Shown: positions 1 through 7,498 of the stretch, in pieces
How the letters are laid out: every line of letters starts with the position of its first letter
How positions within the stretch are numbered: position 1 is the stretch's first letter
Assembly (NCBI GenBank): GCA_003535775.1
Contig: DPYO01000046.1
Location: 1 to 9,427, forward strand
Reading direction: 5' to 3'
Length of the DNA: 9,427 nt
Source of the DNA: Fidelibacterota bacterium
GTDB taxonomy: Bacteria > Fidelibacterota > Marinisomatia > Marinisomatales > UBA8229
The notes under the pieces: model-generated
What the model saw: the letters and a program-made list of their open reading frames with translations, nothing else
Database searches by the model: none
Told to the model about the DNA's origin: nothing
Made by a program: the position numbers and the translations under genes

Positions 1-302
1 ACCAGGGAAGATCCAAAATCTGAACCATAACCTATAATGGAGTCAATTCTTATGATTCTAGTGCAGGGTGCAATTTCACATGGTTTTGTGGAATAAGGAA
101 TTAATTTCGAACTATCTAATTCCACTACAGTAGCTTTAACACGGCACGTATTAGGTGGAATCCTCGTAATCTTTTATAGAAATTGTTTTGTTGAAATTTT
201 ATTCTGTTTTGATTTAATCCCAGAATTTTTAAGTAAATGAGTACAATTTCCAAATATCAATAGAAATATTAAATAGAATACAGGTTTACTAAAAACGTAC
301 AT
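1..302 (-). pseudogene. Interrupted lipoprotein-like or secreted-protein gene, partial at window edge
   Basis: Reading leftward from an ATG at 302-300, a frame opens with a short hydrophobic signal-like segment (about residues 8-18, FYLIFLLIFGN) followed by Cys20, which resembles a lipoprotein signal although Asn at the -1 position is not a classic lipobox residue. The frame meets TAA at 174-176 after 42 codons, then continues in exactly the same frame with no further stop for 57 codons to the window edge. The part after the stop looks protein-like: hydrophobic alternation (CRVKATVVELD), a PCEIAPC double-cysteine motif, then IIGYGSDFGSS. There is no ATG and no early GTG or TTG after the stop; the first GTG is at 123-125, inside the protein-like stretch. 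No clear Shine-Dalgarno precedes 302. I infer a gene broken by a nonsense change, or a sequencing error; alternatively the 42-codon leader is unrelated. Family not recognised. Confidence 0.5.
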
Positions 303-342
303 CAAAATAATTAACTATTTTCTATCTTTTTTTTTACAAAAG

Positions 343-1179
343 TTATTTCTTTCTATATAAAAAAAGTCTATAAGTTTTATACTTCATGAAGGCATCTATA
401 TTCTTATTCCCCGAAAAATAGACCCGGTTAATTTTCTTGAACCTTTCCTTAAATTTCCAGTTCAGTAATTTTGAAAACCCAGGATAGTTGCTCTGAAAAT
501 ATCTTCTTATCATATCTCTAAATGGGAATCCGACCTCACTAAGAAAATCATCAAGAATCTGAATTGTGGGGGCTGTTTCTTTTGTGATATCAATATTTTC
601 AATTTCCTCAAAAGAAAATTGAGATAATATTTCTTGAAAATTTGAGAGGCTATGTCCGCCTCCCAGTGGACTTTTCCCTTCTGCATCCGTTCTAAAGAAG
701 TCACAGATTAAGATGTAACCATTTTCGCTTAGTAATTCTAAAGATTTTTCTAGAGCTACTTGAATATTGATATATTGAAAACTTTCGCTGAAAAGAGCCA
801 AATCATAACGTTTTTCTGTTTTGACATCTTCGTACATACAAGGAAAAATATTTGCTGAATCACCCAGTTTTTCACGGATTTGATTTGTGAGGTATCTGCT
901 GGGAGAAACACAGTCTACTAAGTATTTATTTTCAATTAACCTCTTGGAAAAATTCCCAGATCCACTGCCAACATCTAAAATACGATGAATATTTTTAGGA
1001 ATATGAGAAAATATAAAATCTGAATAATTTTTCTGCGCTTTTGGGAAATTTACTACATCAACTTCCAAATCTTTAGGCCAATATCCATAATGAAGATCAT
1101 CGGTTTTAAGAAAATACCGACCAAGGACAAGGCCTAGTTCTAATCCAACTTCTTTTGAATCTACCTTTTTTCTGCTCAT
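343..1179 (-). CDS. Class I SAM-dependent methyltransferase, substrate unknown
   Basis: This 278-residue protein is a soluble Rossmann-fold methyltransferase. The glycine-rich SAM-binding motif I is plain at residues 68-76 (LDVGSGSGN). Strand 2 ends in VDCVSPS (88-94), where the usual acidic residue that holds the SAM ribose appears replaced by Ser; similar C-V-S/T-P-S versions occur in some methyltransferase families, so this need not mean inactivity. A motif near 126-136 (YDLALFSESFQ) fits strand 4 and a strand-5 block follows at 154-160 (GYILICD). The N-terminal LHYGYW (29-34) recalls small-molecule methyltransferases. The C-terminal third is basic and aromatic-rich with no recognised domain. 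The start is ATG; the gene follows the DUF350 gene by 60 nt without a visible terminator, so it may be the last intact gene of the run. By eye it is more AT-rich than the ribosomal genes. The substrate cannot be told from sequence. Confidence 0.85.
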   Translation of the reverse strand: MSRKKVDSKEVGLELGLVLGRYFLKTDDLHYGYWPKDLEVDVVNFPKAQKNYSDFIFSHIPKNIHRILDVGSGSGNFSKRLIENKYLVDCVSPSRYLTNQIREKLGDSANIFPCMYEDVKTEKRYDLALFSESFQYINIQVALEKSLELLSENGYILICDFFRTDAEGKSPLGGGHSLSNFQEILSQFSFEEIENIDITKETAPTIQILDDFLSEVGFPFRDMIRRYFQSNYPGFSKLLNWKFKERFKKINRVYFSGNKNIDAFMKYKTYRLFLYRKK

Positions 1180-1239
1180 TCAGACAGAATCTAGCGTAGA
1201 GTAAAATGTTGAATAAAACCGAATTGAGATATGAAATTC

Positions 1240-1476
1240 TTATATTACCTTGTAGACAAGGAGGCCAACCATAACAATTAAGGAAATAAATATTAGTGCG
1301 ACGCCCATATTCCCTTTTTTGATTTCTTCCCACTCGTCTATATCTGTTGATAGCCAATCAAAAACTTTTAAAGCAATTCCAATTCCAAAAGCAAAACCGA
1401 CAGCAGCTACTATCGACCAGCCTAGTGCTCTTGCATATTCTGTGAATAATCCTAACCATGATGTTGGATCTAACAT
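1240..1476 (-). CDS. Small DUF350 (YjfL-like) inner-membrane protein
   Basis: This 78-residue protein has two predicted membrane helices, about residues 18-38 and 56-77, joined by an acidic loop (FDWLSTDIDEWEEIKKGN). The loop ending in an I-K-K-G-N signature directly before the second helix is the hallmark of the DUF350 family, whose longer members carry two such repeats; this one has a single repeat. The molecular role of DUF350 is not established. It sits in the cytoplasmic membrane. The start is an ATG preceded by a perfect AAGGAGG, and that site overlaps the stop codon of the upstream gene, so the two genes are probably translated in a coupled way and may work together. The spacing and strong ribosome binding site suggest higher expression than its neighbours. 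Confidence 0.75.
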   Translation of the reverse strand: MLDPTSWLGLFTEYARALGWSIVAAVGFAFGIGIALKVFDWLSTDIDEWEEIKKGNMGVALIFISLIVMVGLLVYKVI

Positions 1477-1480
1477 TCTT

Positions 1481-1487
1481 CCTCCTT
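1481..1487 (-). promoter_or_regulatory. Strong Shine-Dalgarno for the DUF350 gene
   Basis: The minus-strand sequence AAGGAGG lies 4 nt before the ATG at 1476 and shares two bases with the TAA stop (1486-1488) of the upstream gene. It is the best ribosome binding site in the window and fixes the DUF350 start. Confidence 0.8.
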
Positions 1488-1923
1488 ATAGTGTTTGTAT
1501 TGAGTCTTTAATCTCTTGCATGAATTGTGATGTTTCAATAATTCCAGCAGATAGTTTCTCAATGAGCTCTGTTGATGCTGATGCGGAAACAATCAAATTA
1601 TCGCGAGTCACAGGAACATTAACAATGATAGTTACACTAGCAGGAATCAGGGCTTGTTCAATCTTGCCTATCCCCTGCAAATACCGCTGATGTTCCATTG
1701 CTTTGCCAACTGAAGCAAATCCAATGAGCATAACCCTCTCAAAGTTATTCCGTTTACTGTTCATAGTTAAGGTAAATCCCTCATCTGTAAGTCGCATATC
1801 CTTTTGTTCAACCACCAAACGATAAGAAGAACAGGTGTTCCTTACCTTACTATAAAAGGCATAATTCCCAAATAAAAAGTGGATTCCAAAAACCAGTATA
1901 ATTAGCAACCTGAGCATTTTCAA
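1486..1923 (-). CDS. Hypothetical exported or membrane-anchored protein
   Basis: I do not recognise this 145-residue protein. It begins with a hydrophobic stretch at residues 4-19 (LRLLIILVFGIHFLFG) that is either a signal peptide or a single N-terminal anchor, placing the rest outside the cytoplasmic membrane. The remainder has a mixed strand/helix pattern: a hydrophobic strand-like block (SVTIIVNVPV) around residues 95-104, then a helix-like C-terminus. It contains a single cysteine near residue 31. The start chosen is TTG at 1923, because AGGAG (1933-1937) sits 9 nt before it; an ATG two codons later (1917) is possible but 15 nt from that site. It lies 36 nt after hutI and its stop overlaps the ribosome binding site of the DUF350 gene, so the two probably form a unit. 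Function unknown; a partner role for the DUF350 protein is inference. Confidence 0.75.
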   Translation of the reverse strand: MKMLRLLIILVFGIHFLFGNYAFYSKVRNTCSSYRLVVEQKDMRLTDEGFTLTMNSKRNNFERVMLIGFASVGKAMEHQRYLQGIGKIEQALIPASVTIIVNVPVTRDNLIVSASASTELIEKLSAGIIETSQFMQEIKDSIQTL

Positions 1924-1932
1924 AGTGTCGAA

Positions 1933-1937
1933 CTCCT
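1933..1937 (-). promoter_or_regulatory. Shine-Dalgarno supporting a TTG start
   Basis: AGGAG on the minus strand, 9 nt before TTG at 1923 and 15 nt before the in-frame ATG at 1917. The spacing argues for the TTG as the start of the hypothetical exported protein. Confidence 0.65.
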
Positions 1938-1959
1938 ATTAATATGGCATTTTATTAAA

Positions 1960-3153
1960 TCAGAAACAACGTCCCGATTTTATAACTTTATATATGGGAA
2001 CATCCGATGTAAAATAAGGAATTTCAATCAATCTTTCCAAATCCCAAATTACCAGGTCAGCATTTTTTCCAACTTCCAAGCTCCCGACTTTATGGTGAAC
2101 ATTAAGGGTTATTGCTGATTGCCATGTTGCCGCCCGAAATGCTTCCTCCACACTCAACTTGAGATACGAACAAGCAAGTGAGATCATAAATGGCATGGAC
2201 TGTAAGTGACTGCTGCCTGGATTAAAATCCGTTGCCAGTGCAATAGAGATACCAGCTTCTCTCAGTTTTTCCGCGGGGGCATAAGATTGCTTCCCTAAAA
2301 AGAATGTTGTCCCTGGAAGGAGCGTTGCTGTGACAGCACCATTTTTAAGAGCACTGATCCCGGCATTACTCACTGCCATCAGATGATCTGCAGATACCGC
2401 ACCTACTTCGGCTGCCAGTTCCGCAGCACCGGAATCTTCAAACTCATCAGCGTGAAGACGAGGGATCAATCCATAGGTTTTACCTGTCTCCAGTATACGC
2501 CGCGATTGTTCTACCGAAAAATAGCCCTTTTCACAGAATACGTCACAATATTGAGCAATGCCCTGCTCTCCCACAGCAGGAATCATCTCATCACATAGTA
2601 AATCTACATACCCATCCGGGTCATCAGAAAATTCAGGTGGAAATGCATGAGCACCAAGAAAAGTCGGAATGATGTCTATTGGATGATCACCATTTACCCG
2701 ATTTAGAACTCTTAATGATTTTAATTCCGATTCTGTATCCAAGCCATAACCACTCTTTGCCTCAACGGTGGTGGTACCAAGTTTTATAAACCTTGTCATT
2801 CGTTTTTTAACCCGCTCTACCAGCTCATCCTCAGATGCATTTCGAACATCTTTTATACTTGAAAGTATCCCGCCACCACTTTCCGCTATTTCCTGATAGG
2901 ACGCACCAGCAAGACGCATGGTGTGCTCTTCTTCCCGTCCCTTGTAAAAAACCGGGTGGGTGTGAGGGTCAACAAACCCGGGGGTAACCAGTCGTCCAGA
3001 ACAATCAATAATTTCATCTGCATTATTTACGGTCGGTCCAATCTCCTGAATTGTTTCCTCTTCTATCAAAATTTCTATATTCGACATAGTTTGTATAGTG
3101 TCAGATGCCGATTGATAGGATACCAATTGTGAGATATTGGTGAGTTTTAACAT
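1960..3153 (-). CDS. hutI: Imidazolonepropionase
   Basis: HutI hydrolyses 4-imidazolone-5-propionate to N-formimino-L-glutamate, the third step of histidine degradation, in the cytoplasm. It is an amidohydrolase-superfamily metalloenzyme of usual length (397 residues with this start). The metal-site motifs are all visible: DPHTH (His64 and His66), LHADEF (His234, with Glu237 nearby), SADHL (His257) and ATDFNPG (Asp309). The C-terminal VGSLEVGKNADLVIWD is the typical return to the small beta-sandwich domain. I chose the ATG at 3153 because it shares its A with the hutU stop codon (TAATG), a standard coupling arrangement; an upstream ATG at 3183 would add 10 residues unlike the family and overlap hutU by 31 nt. 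It ends in TGA, the only TGA stop among the genes here. No key residue appears missing, so the enzyme should be active. Confidence 0.95.
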   Translation of the reverse strand: MLKLTNISQLVSYQSASDTIQTMSNIEILIEEETIQEIGPTVNNADEIIDCSGRLVTPGFVDPHTHPVFYKGREEEHTMRLAGASYQEIAESGGGILSSIKDVRNASEDELVERVKKRMTRFIKLGTTTVEAKSGYGLDTESELKSLRVLNRVNGDHPIDIIPTFLGAHAFPPEFSDDPDGYVDLLCDEMIPAVGEQGIAQYCDVFCEKGYFSVEQSRRILETGKTYGLIPRLHADEFEDSGAAELAAEVGAVSADHLMAVSNAGISALKNGAVTATLLPGTTFFLGKQSYAPAEKLREAGISIALATDFNPGSSHLQSMPFMISLACSYLKLSVEEAFRAATWQSAITLNVHHKVGSLEVGKNADLVIWDLERLIEIPYFTSDVPIYKVIKSGRCF

Positions 3154-4838
3154 TAGGTCATCAAAGGAATATCTACACCCCATTTTTTTGCATTCTTAAC
3201 CGCATCCTCATACCCAGCATCTGCATGACGAAGGATTCCCATCCCTGGATCATTTGTGAGTACTCTTTCAAGACATTTTTCCATTTCCGGTGTCCCGTCT
3301 GCTACAATAACTTGACCAGCATGAATTGCCATACCCATGCCGACACCACCACCGTGATGGATGGATACCCAGGTTGCTCCGCTGGCAGTATTAACTAAGG
3401 CATTCAAAAGTGGCCAATCTGCAACTGCATCCGTTCCATCTTTCATAGCTTCAGTTTCACGATATGGGGATGCTACCGATCCCGCATCAAGGTGATCCCG
3501 GCCAATAACAATTGGGGCTTTTAATTCCCCCGCAGCAACCATTTTATTAAATGCAATACCAAGCTTGGCACGATCTCCATACCCTAACCAGCATATCCTC
3601 GCTGGCAATCCTTGAAATTGTATTTTGTCCTGAGCCAACTTTATCCACCGAACCAATGGCTCATTTTCTGAAAAGAGTTCTATTACTTTCTCATCAGTTT
3701 TGAAAATATCTTCGGGGTCCCCGGAAAGGGCTACCCAACGGAAGGGTCCTTTCCCCTCACAAAATAGCGGCCGCACATAAGCCGGAACAAAACCTGGATA
3801 ATCAAATGCGTTTTCCACACCAGCTTTTTTTGCTTGTCCCCGTAGGTTATTGCCATAATCAAAAGCAACTGAACCCATATTTTTCAGTTGAAGGATACCC
3901 CGTACATGTTCTGAGATAGCACGAAAACTTTCCTGCATATATCTATCAGGATCAGATTTACGTAAATCTAATGCTTCCTGAAAAGTCATCCTGTTTGGAA
4001 TATACCCATCCAGTTCGTCATGTGCAGATGTCTGATCAGTTACGATATCCGGAATAATTTCCATTTCAACAATCTTTGGTACAATATCTGCAGCATTACC
4101 CAATAATCCTATAGACAAAGGCCTTCCGGATAATACAGCATTCCTTGCAAGATTTAACGCTTCATCCAAGGATTCAGTTGCCAAATCTAAGTATTTAGTT
4201 TCCAACCTTCTTTCAATTCGATGGGCATCTACCTCCACTGCAATACACACTCCGTTGTTCATCGTTACCGCAAGGGGCTGGGCACCACCCATCCCACCCA
4301 ATCCTGCAGTCAAAATAAACTTTCCGGTCAGGTCACTTCCATAATGCTGTTTCGCAGCAGAGGAAAAGGTTTCATACGTTCCCTGTAAAATTCCCTGAGT
4401 ACCAATGTAAATCCATGACCCGGCTGTCATCTGTCCATACATCATGAGGCCCTGTTTATCCAGCTCATTAAAATGCTCCCAATTTGCCCAATTTGGTACA
4501 AGATTTGAATTTGCAATGAGTACTCGAGGTGAGTGAACGTGAGTTTTAAGTACCCCTACCGGTTTGCCAGACTGTACTAAAAGAGTTTCATCAGGTTCAA
4601 GGCGTTTTAGTGTCGACAATATTGACTCATAGCATTCCCAGTTGCGGGCAGCTTTTCCTTTGCCTCCATAGACAACCAATTCATCTGGGTTTTCCGCTAC
4701 ATTTGGGTCCAGATTATTTTGAATCATCCGATAAGGTGCCTCAATCTGCCAGTTTTTACACGACAGTTTTTCTCCTATTGGTGCATGGATGATTCGATTT
4801 ACCATAGGTTTTTTCTTAACTTCTTGATCGGGGTTCAT
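3153..4838 (-). CDS. hutU: Urocanate hydratase (urocanase)
   Basis: HutU adds water to urocanate to give 4-imidazolone-5-propionate, the second step of histidine degradation, using tightly bound NAD+ in the cytoplasm. Its 561 residues match the family length. Visible family blocks: YGGKGKAARNWE (57-68), the NAD-binding GLGGMGGAQP (179-188), FCEGKGPFRW (359-368), ARICWLGYGDR (413-423) carrying Cys416, which corresponds to the active-site cysteine known from the Pseudomonas enzyme, and the C-terminal HHGGGVGMG (494-502). The start at 4838 lacks a clear Shine-Dalgarno; Met12 (4805) is a possible alternative, since family similarity starts just after it. The gene follows the glycosyl hydrolase gene by 12 nt and overlaps hutI at TAATG. 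The product feeds HutI directly. The preceding enzyme, histidine ammonia-lyase (HutH), is not in the window. Confidence 0.97.
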   Translation of the reverse strand: MNPDQEVKKKPMVNRIIHAPIGEKLSCKNWQIEAPYRMIQNNLDPNVAENPDELVVYGGKGKAARNWECYESILSTLKRLEPDETLLVQSGKPVGVLKTHVHSPRVLIANSNLVPNWANWEHFNELDKQGLMMYGQMTAGSWIYIGTQGILQGTYETFSSAAKQHYGSDLTGKFILTAGLGGMGGAQPLAVTMNNGVCIAVEVDAHRIERRLETKYLDLATESLDEALNLARNAVLSGRPLSIGLLGNAADIVPKIVEMEIIPDIVTDQTSAHDELDGYIPNRMTFQEALDLRKSDPDRYMQESFRAISEHVRGILQLKNMGSVAFDYGNNLRGQAKKAGVENAFDYPGFVPAYVRPLFCEGKGPFRWVALSGDPEDIFKTDEKVIELFSENEPLVRWIKLAQDKIQFQGLPARICWLGYGDRAKLGIAFNKMVAAGELKAPIVIGRDHLDAGSVASPYRETEAMKDGTDAVADWPLLNALVNTASGATWVSIHHGGGVGMGMAIHAGQVIVADGTPEMEKCLERVLTNDPGMGILRHADAGYEDAVKNAKKWGVDIPLMT

Positions 4839-4850
4839 TCTCAGAAGGAT

Positions 4851-6026
4851 CTATTTAACTAATGCTTTTCTAATTGGCACATAATAATCAGGATTCTCTT
4901 CCAGTACATTATATGAAAATATTGAAACCCCCGGAAATTGTTTTAATTTAGAATAATTAATCTTATTCACTGCTTCCGATGATGATTGATTGTAGGTTGA
5001 AATTCCCATGATTATTCTTTCCCGATATTTAGGGGGAAAATTTTCATAAATTAAATCAATATTTGCAGCAAAATTCCGAAACGAAGGAGTGTAATTCATG
5101 GGAATTACCCAATCTAGATATCCAGAAGCTAACCACACATCCCATTCTTGGAAGAAGCGATCCCGTGCAATATATAGATTCGGTTTTACCGCTGCTGACA
5201 GAATACAATTTGGTCGAATAGTCATTGCCATTTCCTTTGCTTTTTTTACTAATTCTGTTACAGCATTTCGCCTGTAATTATTCCATTTTAAGGACCGAGA
5301 AGCAGAATGCTTACCCTTTTCTTCCACAGTACTTTCAGCGGATAAGAAAATTGGTGCATTATCTTCAGTTTGTTTTTGGTAATTATTAAGAGCAAATGCA
5401 TTTCCTCCAAATTCATAATCCTTGTAACGGATGTAATCTAAATGAAGTCCATCAATCTCATATTTTTCAACGATTTCCCTTAGTACATTAAGCAGATATG
5501 GAGCCACAGCCGGATGGTTAGGTGCAAGATAATATCCCTCACCATCATTAGATGTTTCTAATGTGTTTTTATTCTGATTAAACTTTCCTTCATTATTTCC
5601 TTTTTGATCAATCCAATCCGGATGAATATAATATAAATGATTTTCTGCTTCAGGTGGTTCAACCGAAGACCAGAGTATATACATATTCACCCAAGCATGA
5701 ATTTGAATATTATTCTGATGGGCTTTTTTTAAAACATATTCAAGTGGATCAAATAAATCATTGAAAAGAACTGAACTACGGGGAACAAACTCAGAATTGT
5801 AAAATGCCTCCCCTCGCCCCCGGACTTGAATCATCAAATGATTAAAATTATTTTCCAAAGCAAAATCCAACATTTTATCAATTTTATCGGGTGATGTAAT
5901 CGTGTTTCGTACTACCCAAAGACACTGGTGATCAAACTCTCGTCCCCTCACATATTCGGTGAAGAGGAAAAAAAGAAGGGCAACAAATAATGTCACCCTG
6001 TGGAAATTGTTTAGAAATAATTTCAA
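4851..6026 (-). CDS. Secreted GHL10/DUF187 glycosyl hydrolase-like protein (YddW family)
   Basis: This 391-residue protein has an N-terminal hydrophobic segment (about residues 11-23) after basic residues, so it is exported. The body is a (beta/alpha)8 barrel of the GHL10 family (COG1649): MIQVRGRGEAFY (65-76), IHAWVNMY (109-116), APNHPAV (168-174), the signature DGLHLDYIRY (192-201) with a conserved Asp near a strand end, and DWVIPMNYTPSF (305-316). E. coli DigH/YddW of this family acts on peptidoglycan strands without stem peptides; the same substrate here is inference. The start is TTG at 6026: the frame has a stop just upstream (6036-6038), and the first in-frame ATG lies near residue 52 and would remove the signal and the first strand. 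A GAG 8 nt upstream is a weak ribosome site. It lies only 21 nt after rplQ, an unusual neighbour for the ribosomal operon, and 12 nt before hutU. Confidence 0.85.
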   Translation of the reverse strand: MKLFLNNFHRVTLFVALLFFLFTEYVRGREFDHQCLWVVRNTITSPDKIDKMLDFALENNFNHLMIQVRGRGEAFYNSEFVPRSSVLFNDLFDPLEYVLKKAHQNNIQIHAWVNMYILWSSVEPPEAENHLYYIHPDWIDQKGNNEGKFNQNKNTLETSNDGEGYYLAPNHPAVAPYLLNVLREIVEKYEIDGLHLDYIRYKDYEFGGNAFALNNYQKQTEDNAPIFLSAESTVEEKGKHSASRSLKWNNYRRNAVTELVKKAKEMAMTIRPNCILSAAVKPNLYIARDRFFQEWDVWLASGYLDWVIPMNYTPSFRNFAANIDLIYENFPPKYRERIIMGISTYNQSSSEAVNKINYSKLKQFPGVSIFSYNVLEENPDYYVPIRKALVK

Positions 6027-6047
6027 ATAATCATCTCAATTCTTTTG

Positions 6048-6488
6048 CTATTTACTAACTTCAGCGTTTTCCTTTTTTGACTTCCTTCCTTTTTTTTCTG
6101 TCGATGTCCCTTTTGAATCAATGGTTTCAACATAATCAATAAATTCTATCAAGGAAACAGATGCTCTATCGTTATCTCTGAATCCAAGTTTAGTGATCCT
6201 TGTGTAACCTCCAGGCCGATTTGCATACATTGGAGCAATTTCATTAAACAGTGTTTGCACAATTTCTTTGTGTTTAATTTTTTTTAATACCTGACGACGT
6301 GAGTGAAGATCACCTTGCTTGGCAAAAGTAATCAGTGGCTCAATAAATCTTCGTAACTCTTTGGCCCGTGCGTGAGTTGTTTTTATTTTTTTATGTTTAA
6401 TAAAAGATGCTACCATATTGCTCAGCATGGCTTTTCGGTGATTTCTAGACGTTAATCCAAGTTTCTTTTTTGAATTTAAATGTCTCAT
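6048..6488 (-). CDS. rplQ: 50S ribosomal protein L17
   Basis: L17 binds 23S rRNA in the large ribosomal subunit near the exit tunnel. The family core is complete: MRHLNSKKKLGLTSRNHRKAM is nearly invariant at the N-terminus, followed by HARAKELRRFIEPLIT (39-54) and RPGGYTRI..LGFRDNDRA (91-109). The core ends near residue 120; a further 26 residues rich in Lys, Glu and Ser make the protein 146 long, against roughly 115-130 in E. coli and Bacillus. Such low-complexity tails are known in some FCB-group bacteria. It starts 10 nt after rpoA with no strong Shine-Dalgarno, so coupling to rpoA translation is likely. It is the usual last gene of the alpha operon, yet the next gene begins only 21 nt later and no terminator hairpin is visible. 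Confidence 0.98.
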   Translation of the reverse strand: MRHLNSKKKLGLTSRNHRKAMLSNMVASFIKHKKIKTTHARAKELRRFIEPLITFAKQGDLHSRRQVLKKIKHKEIVQTLFNEIAPMYANRPGGYTRITKLGFRDNDRASVSLIEFIDYVETIDSKGTSTEKKGRKSKKENAEVSK

Positions 6489-6498
6489 GGAATCGTGA

Positions 6499-7473
6499 CT
6501 ATTTCACTTCCTTTGTATGCTCACTAACATCCATACCAAATGACAAACCCATTTCACCCAGTTTTTCAATTAATTCCGTGAGAGATTTCCGACCAAAATT
6601 CTTGTACTTCAACATCTCATTCTCTTCTTTGGAAACCAATTCATAAATATACTCAATTCCTGCTGCCTGGAGACAATTGTAACTTCGTACTGAAAGTTCC
6701 ATCTCATCAATAGTAGAATTAAGGAGTTTCTGTAAAGCAACAAGTTTCTCGCTGACCTGGTCCATTACTTCCAGAATTTCCGGCTTACTTATTGCTTCTA
6801 CATACTTAACATGTTCATTGATCACGTGTGCTGAATGACTAATAGCATCCTTGGGAGAAATAGATCCATCAGTATGAACTTCAATTGTTAATTTCTCACG
6901 ATCTTCTTTAGCACCGGGTAAAGGGGTGGCATTAAATGTGACTTTTGTAACCGGATTGAAAATACTATCCAATGATATCATTCCGATTGTCGAATTTGGG
7001 TATTCATTCTCTTCACTAGTAACATATCCTTTCCCTACGCCAATCCATAATTCTATATCCAATTCTCCTTGGCCATTCAATTCAGTTATATAATGGTCTG
7101 GATTCAAGATTTCATATTGATCACTTGCTGCTTGGATATCTTTAGCAGAGAAAACATGTTTCCCCTTCAATTTGATATGAATTTTATCAGGTTGATTATC
7201 TAAAAGTTTAAATCGAACGCTTTTTAAATTCATTAGTATATCGGCAACATCATCTTTTATACCCTTAATTGTAGAGAATTCATGCAATATACCATCGATT
7301 TTTACATTCGTAATAGCTGCGCCGGGTATGCTTGTGAGTAATACACGCCTGAGAGCATTTCCAAGGGTAATACCAAATCCTCTATCCAATGGTTGGATCG
7401 AAAATATTCCATGTGTATCTGTTATATGTTTATCATCAACCTTCAAGTTTAATTTTAATTCATTAGTAGCCAT
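6499..7473 (-). CDS. rpoA: DNA-directed RNA polymerase subunit alpha
   Basis: The alpha subunit dimerises to nucleate RNA polymerase assembly and contacts UP elements and activators. The N-terminal domain (about residues 1-235) carries the dimerisation block RGFGITLGNALRRVLL and GILHEFSTIKGIKDDV. A linker leads to the C-terminal domain (about 250-315), in which the DNA-binding residues known from E. coli are all conserved with an offset of two: Arg263, Asn266, Gly294, Lys296 and Ser297. Length (324) is typical. AAAGGATC lies upstream of the ATG as ribosome site, 25 nt after rpsD. Nothing suggests altered function, and the conserved DNA-contact set implies ordinary UP-element recognition. Confidence 0.98.
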   Translation of the reverse strand: MATNELKLNLKVDDKHITDTHGIFSIQPLDRGFGITLGNALRRVLLTSIPGAAITNVKIDGILHEFSTIKGIKDDVADILMNLKSVRFKLLDNQPDKIHIKLKGKHVFSAKDIQAASDQYEILNPDHYITELNGQGELDIELWIGVGKGYVTSEENEYPNSTIGMISLDSIFNPVTKVTFNATPLPGAKEDREKLTIEVHTDGSISPKDAISHSAHVINEHVKYVEAISKPEILEVMDQVSEKLVALQKLLNSTIDEMELSVRSYNCLQAAGIEYIYELVSKEENEMLKYKNFGRKSLTELIEKLGEMGLSFGMDVSEHTKEVK

Positions 7474-7498
7474 TCAACATTGATCCTTTAATTAAATA

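Noticed and set aside
303..342. AT-only inverted repeat (AAAATA/TATTTT) followed on the plus strand by a T run, like a terminator
   Set aside because: The stem has no GC pairs and the T run is oriented for plus-strand transcription, where there is no gene. Chance in AT-rich DNA is more likely.
1180..1239. Possible promoter or terminator in the gap before the methyltransferase
   Set aside because: I saw no convincing -35/-10 pair and no GC-containing hairpin with a T run.
1319..1690. Plus-strand open frame of 123 codons
   Set aside because: It is antisense to the DUF350 gene and the hypothetical gene, both of which have good ribosome binding sites, and its product has no protein-like domain pattern.
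3154..3183. Upstream ATG for hutI at 3183
   Set aside because: The 10 extra residues are not family-like, there is no Shine-Dalgarno, and the TAATG junction at 3153 is the simpler start.
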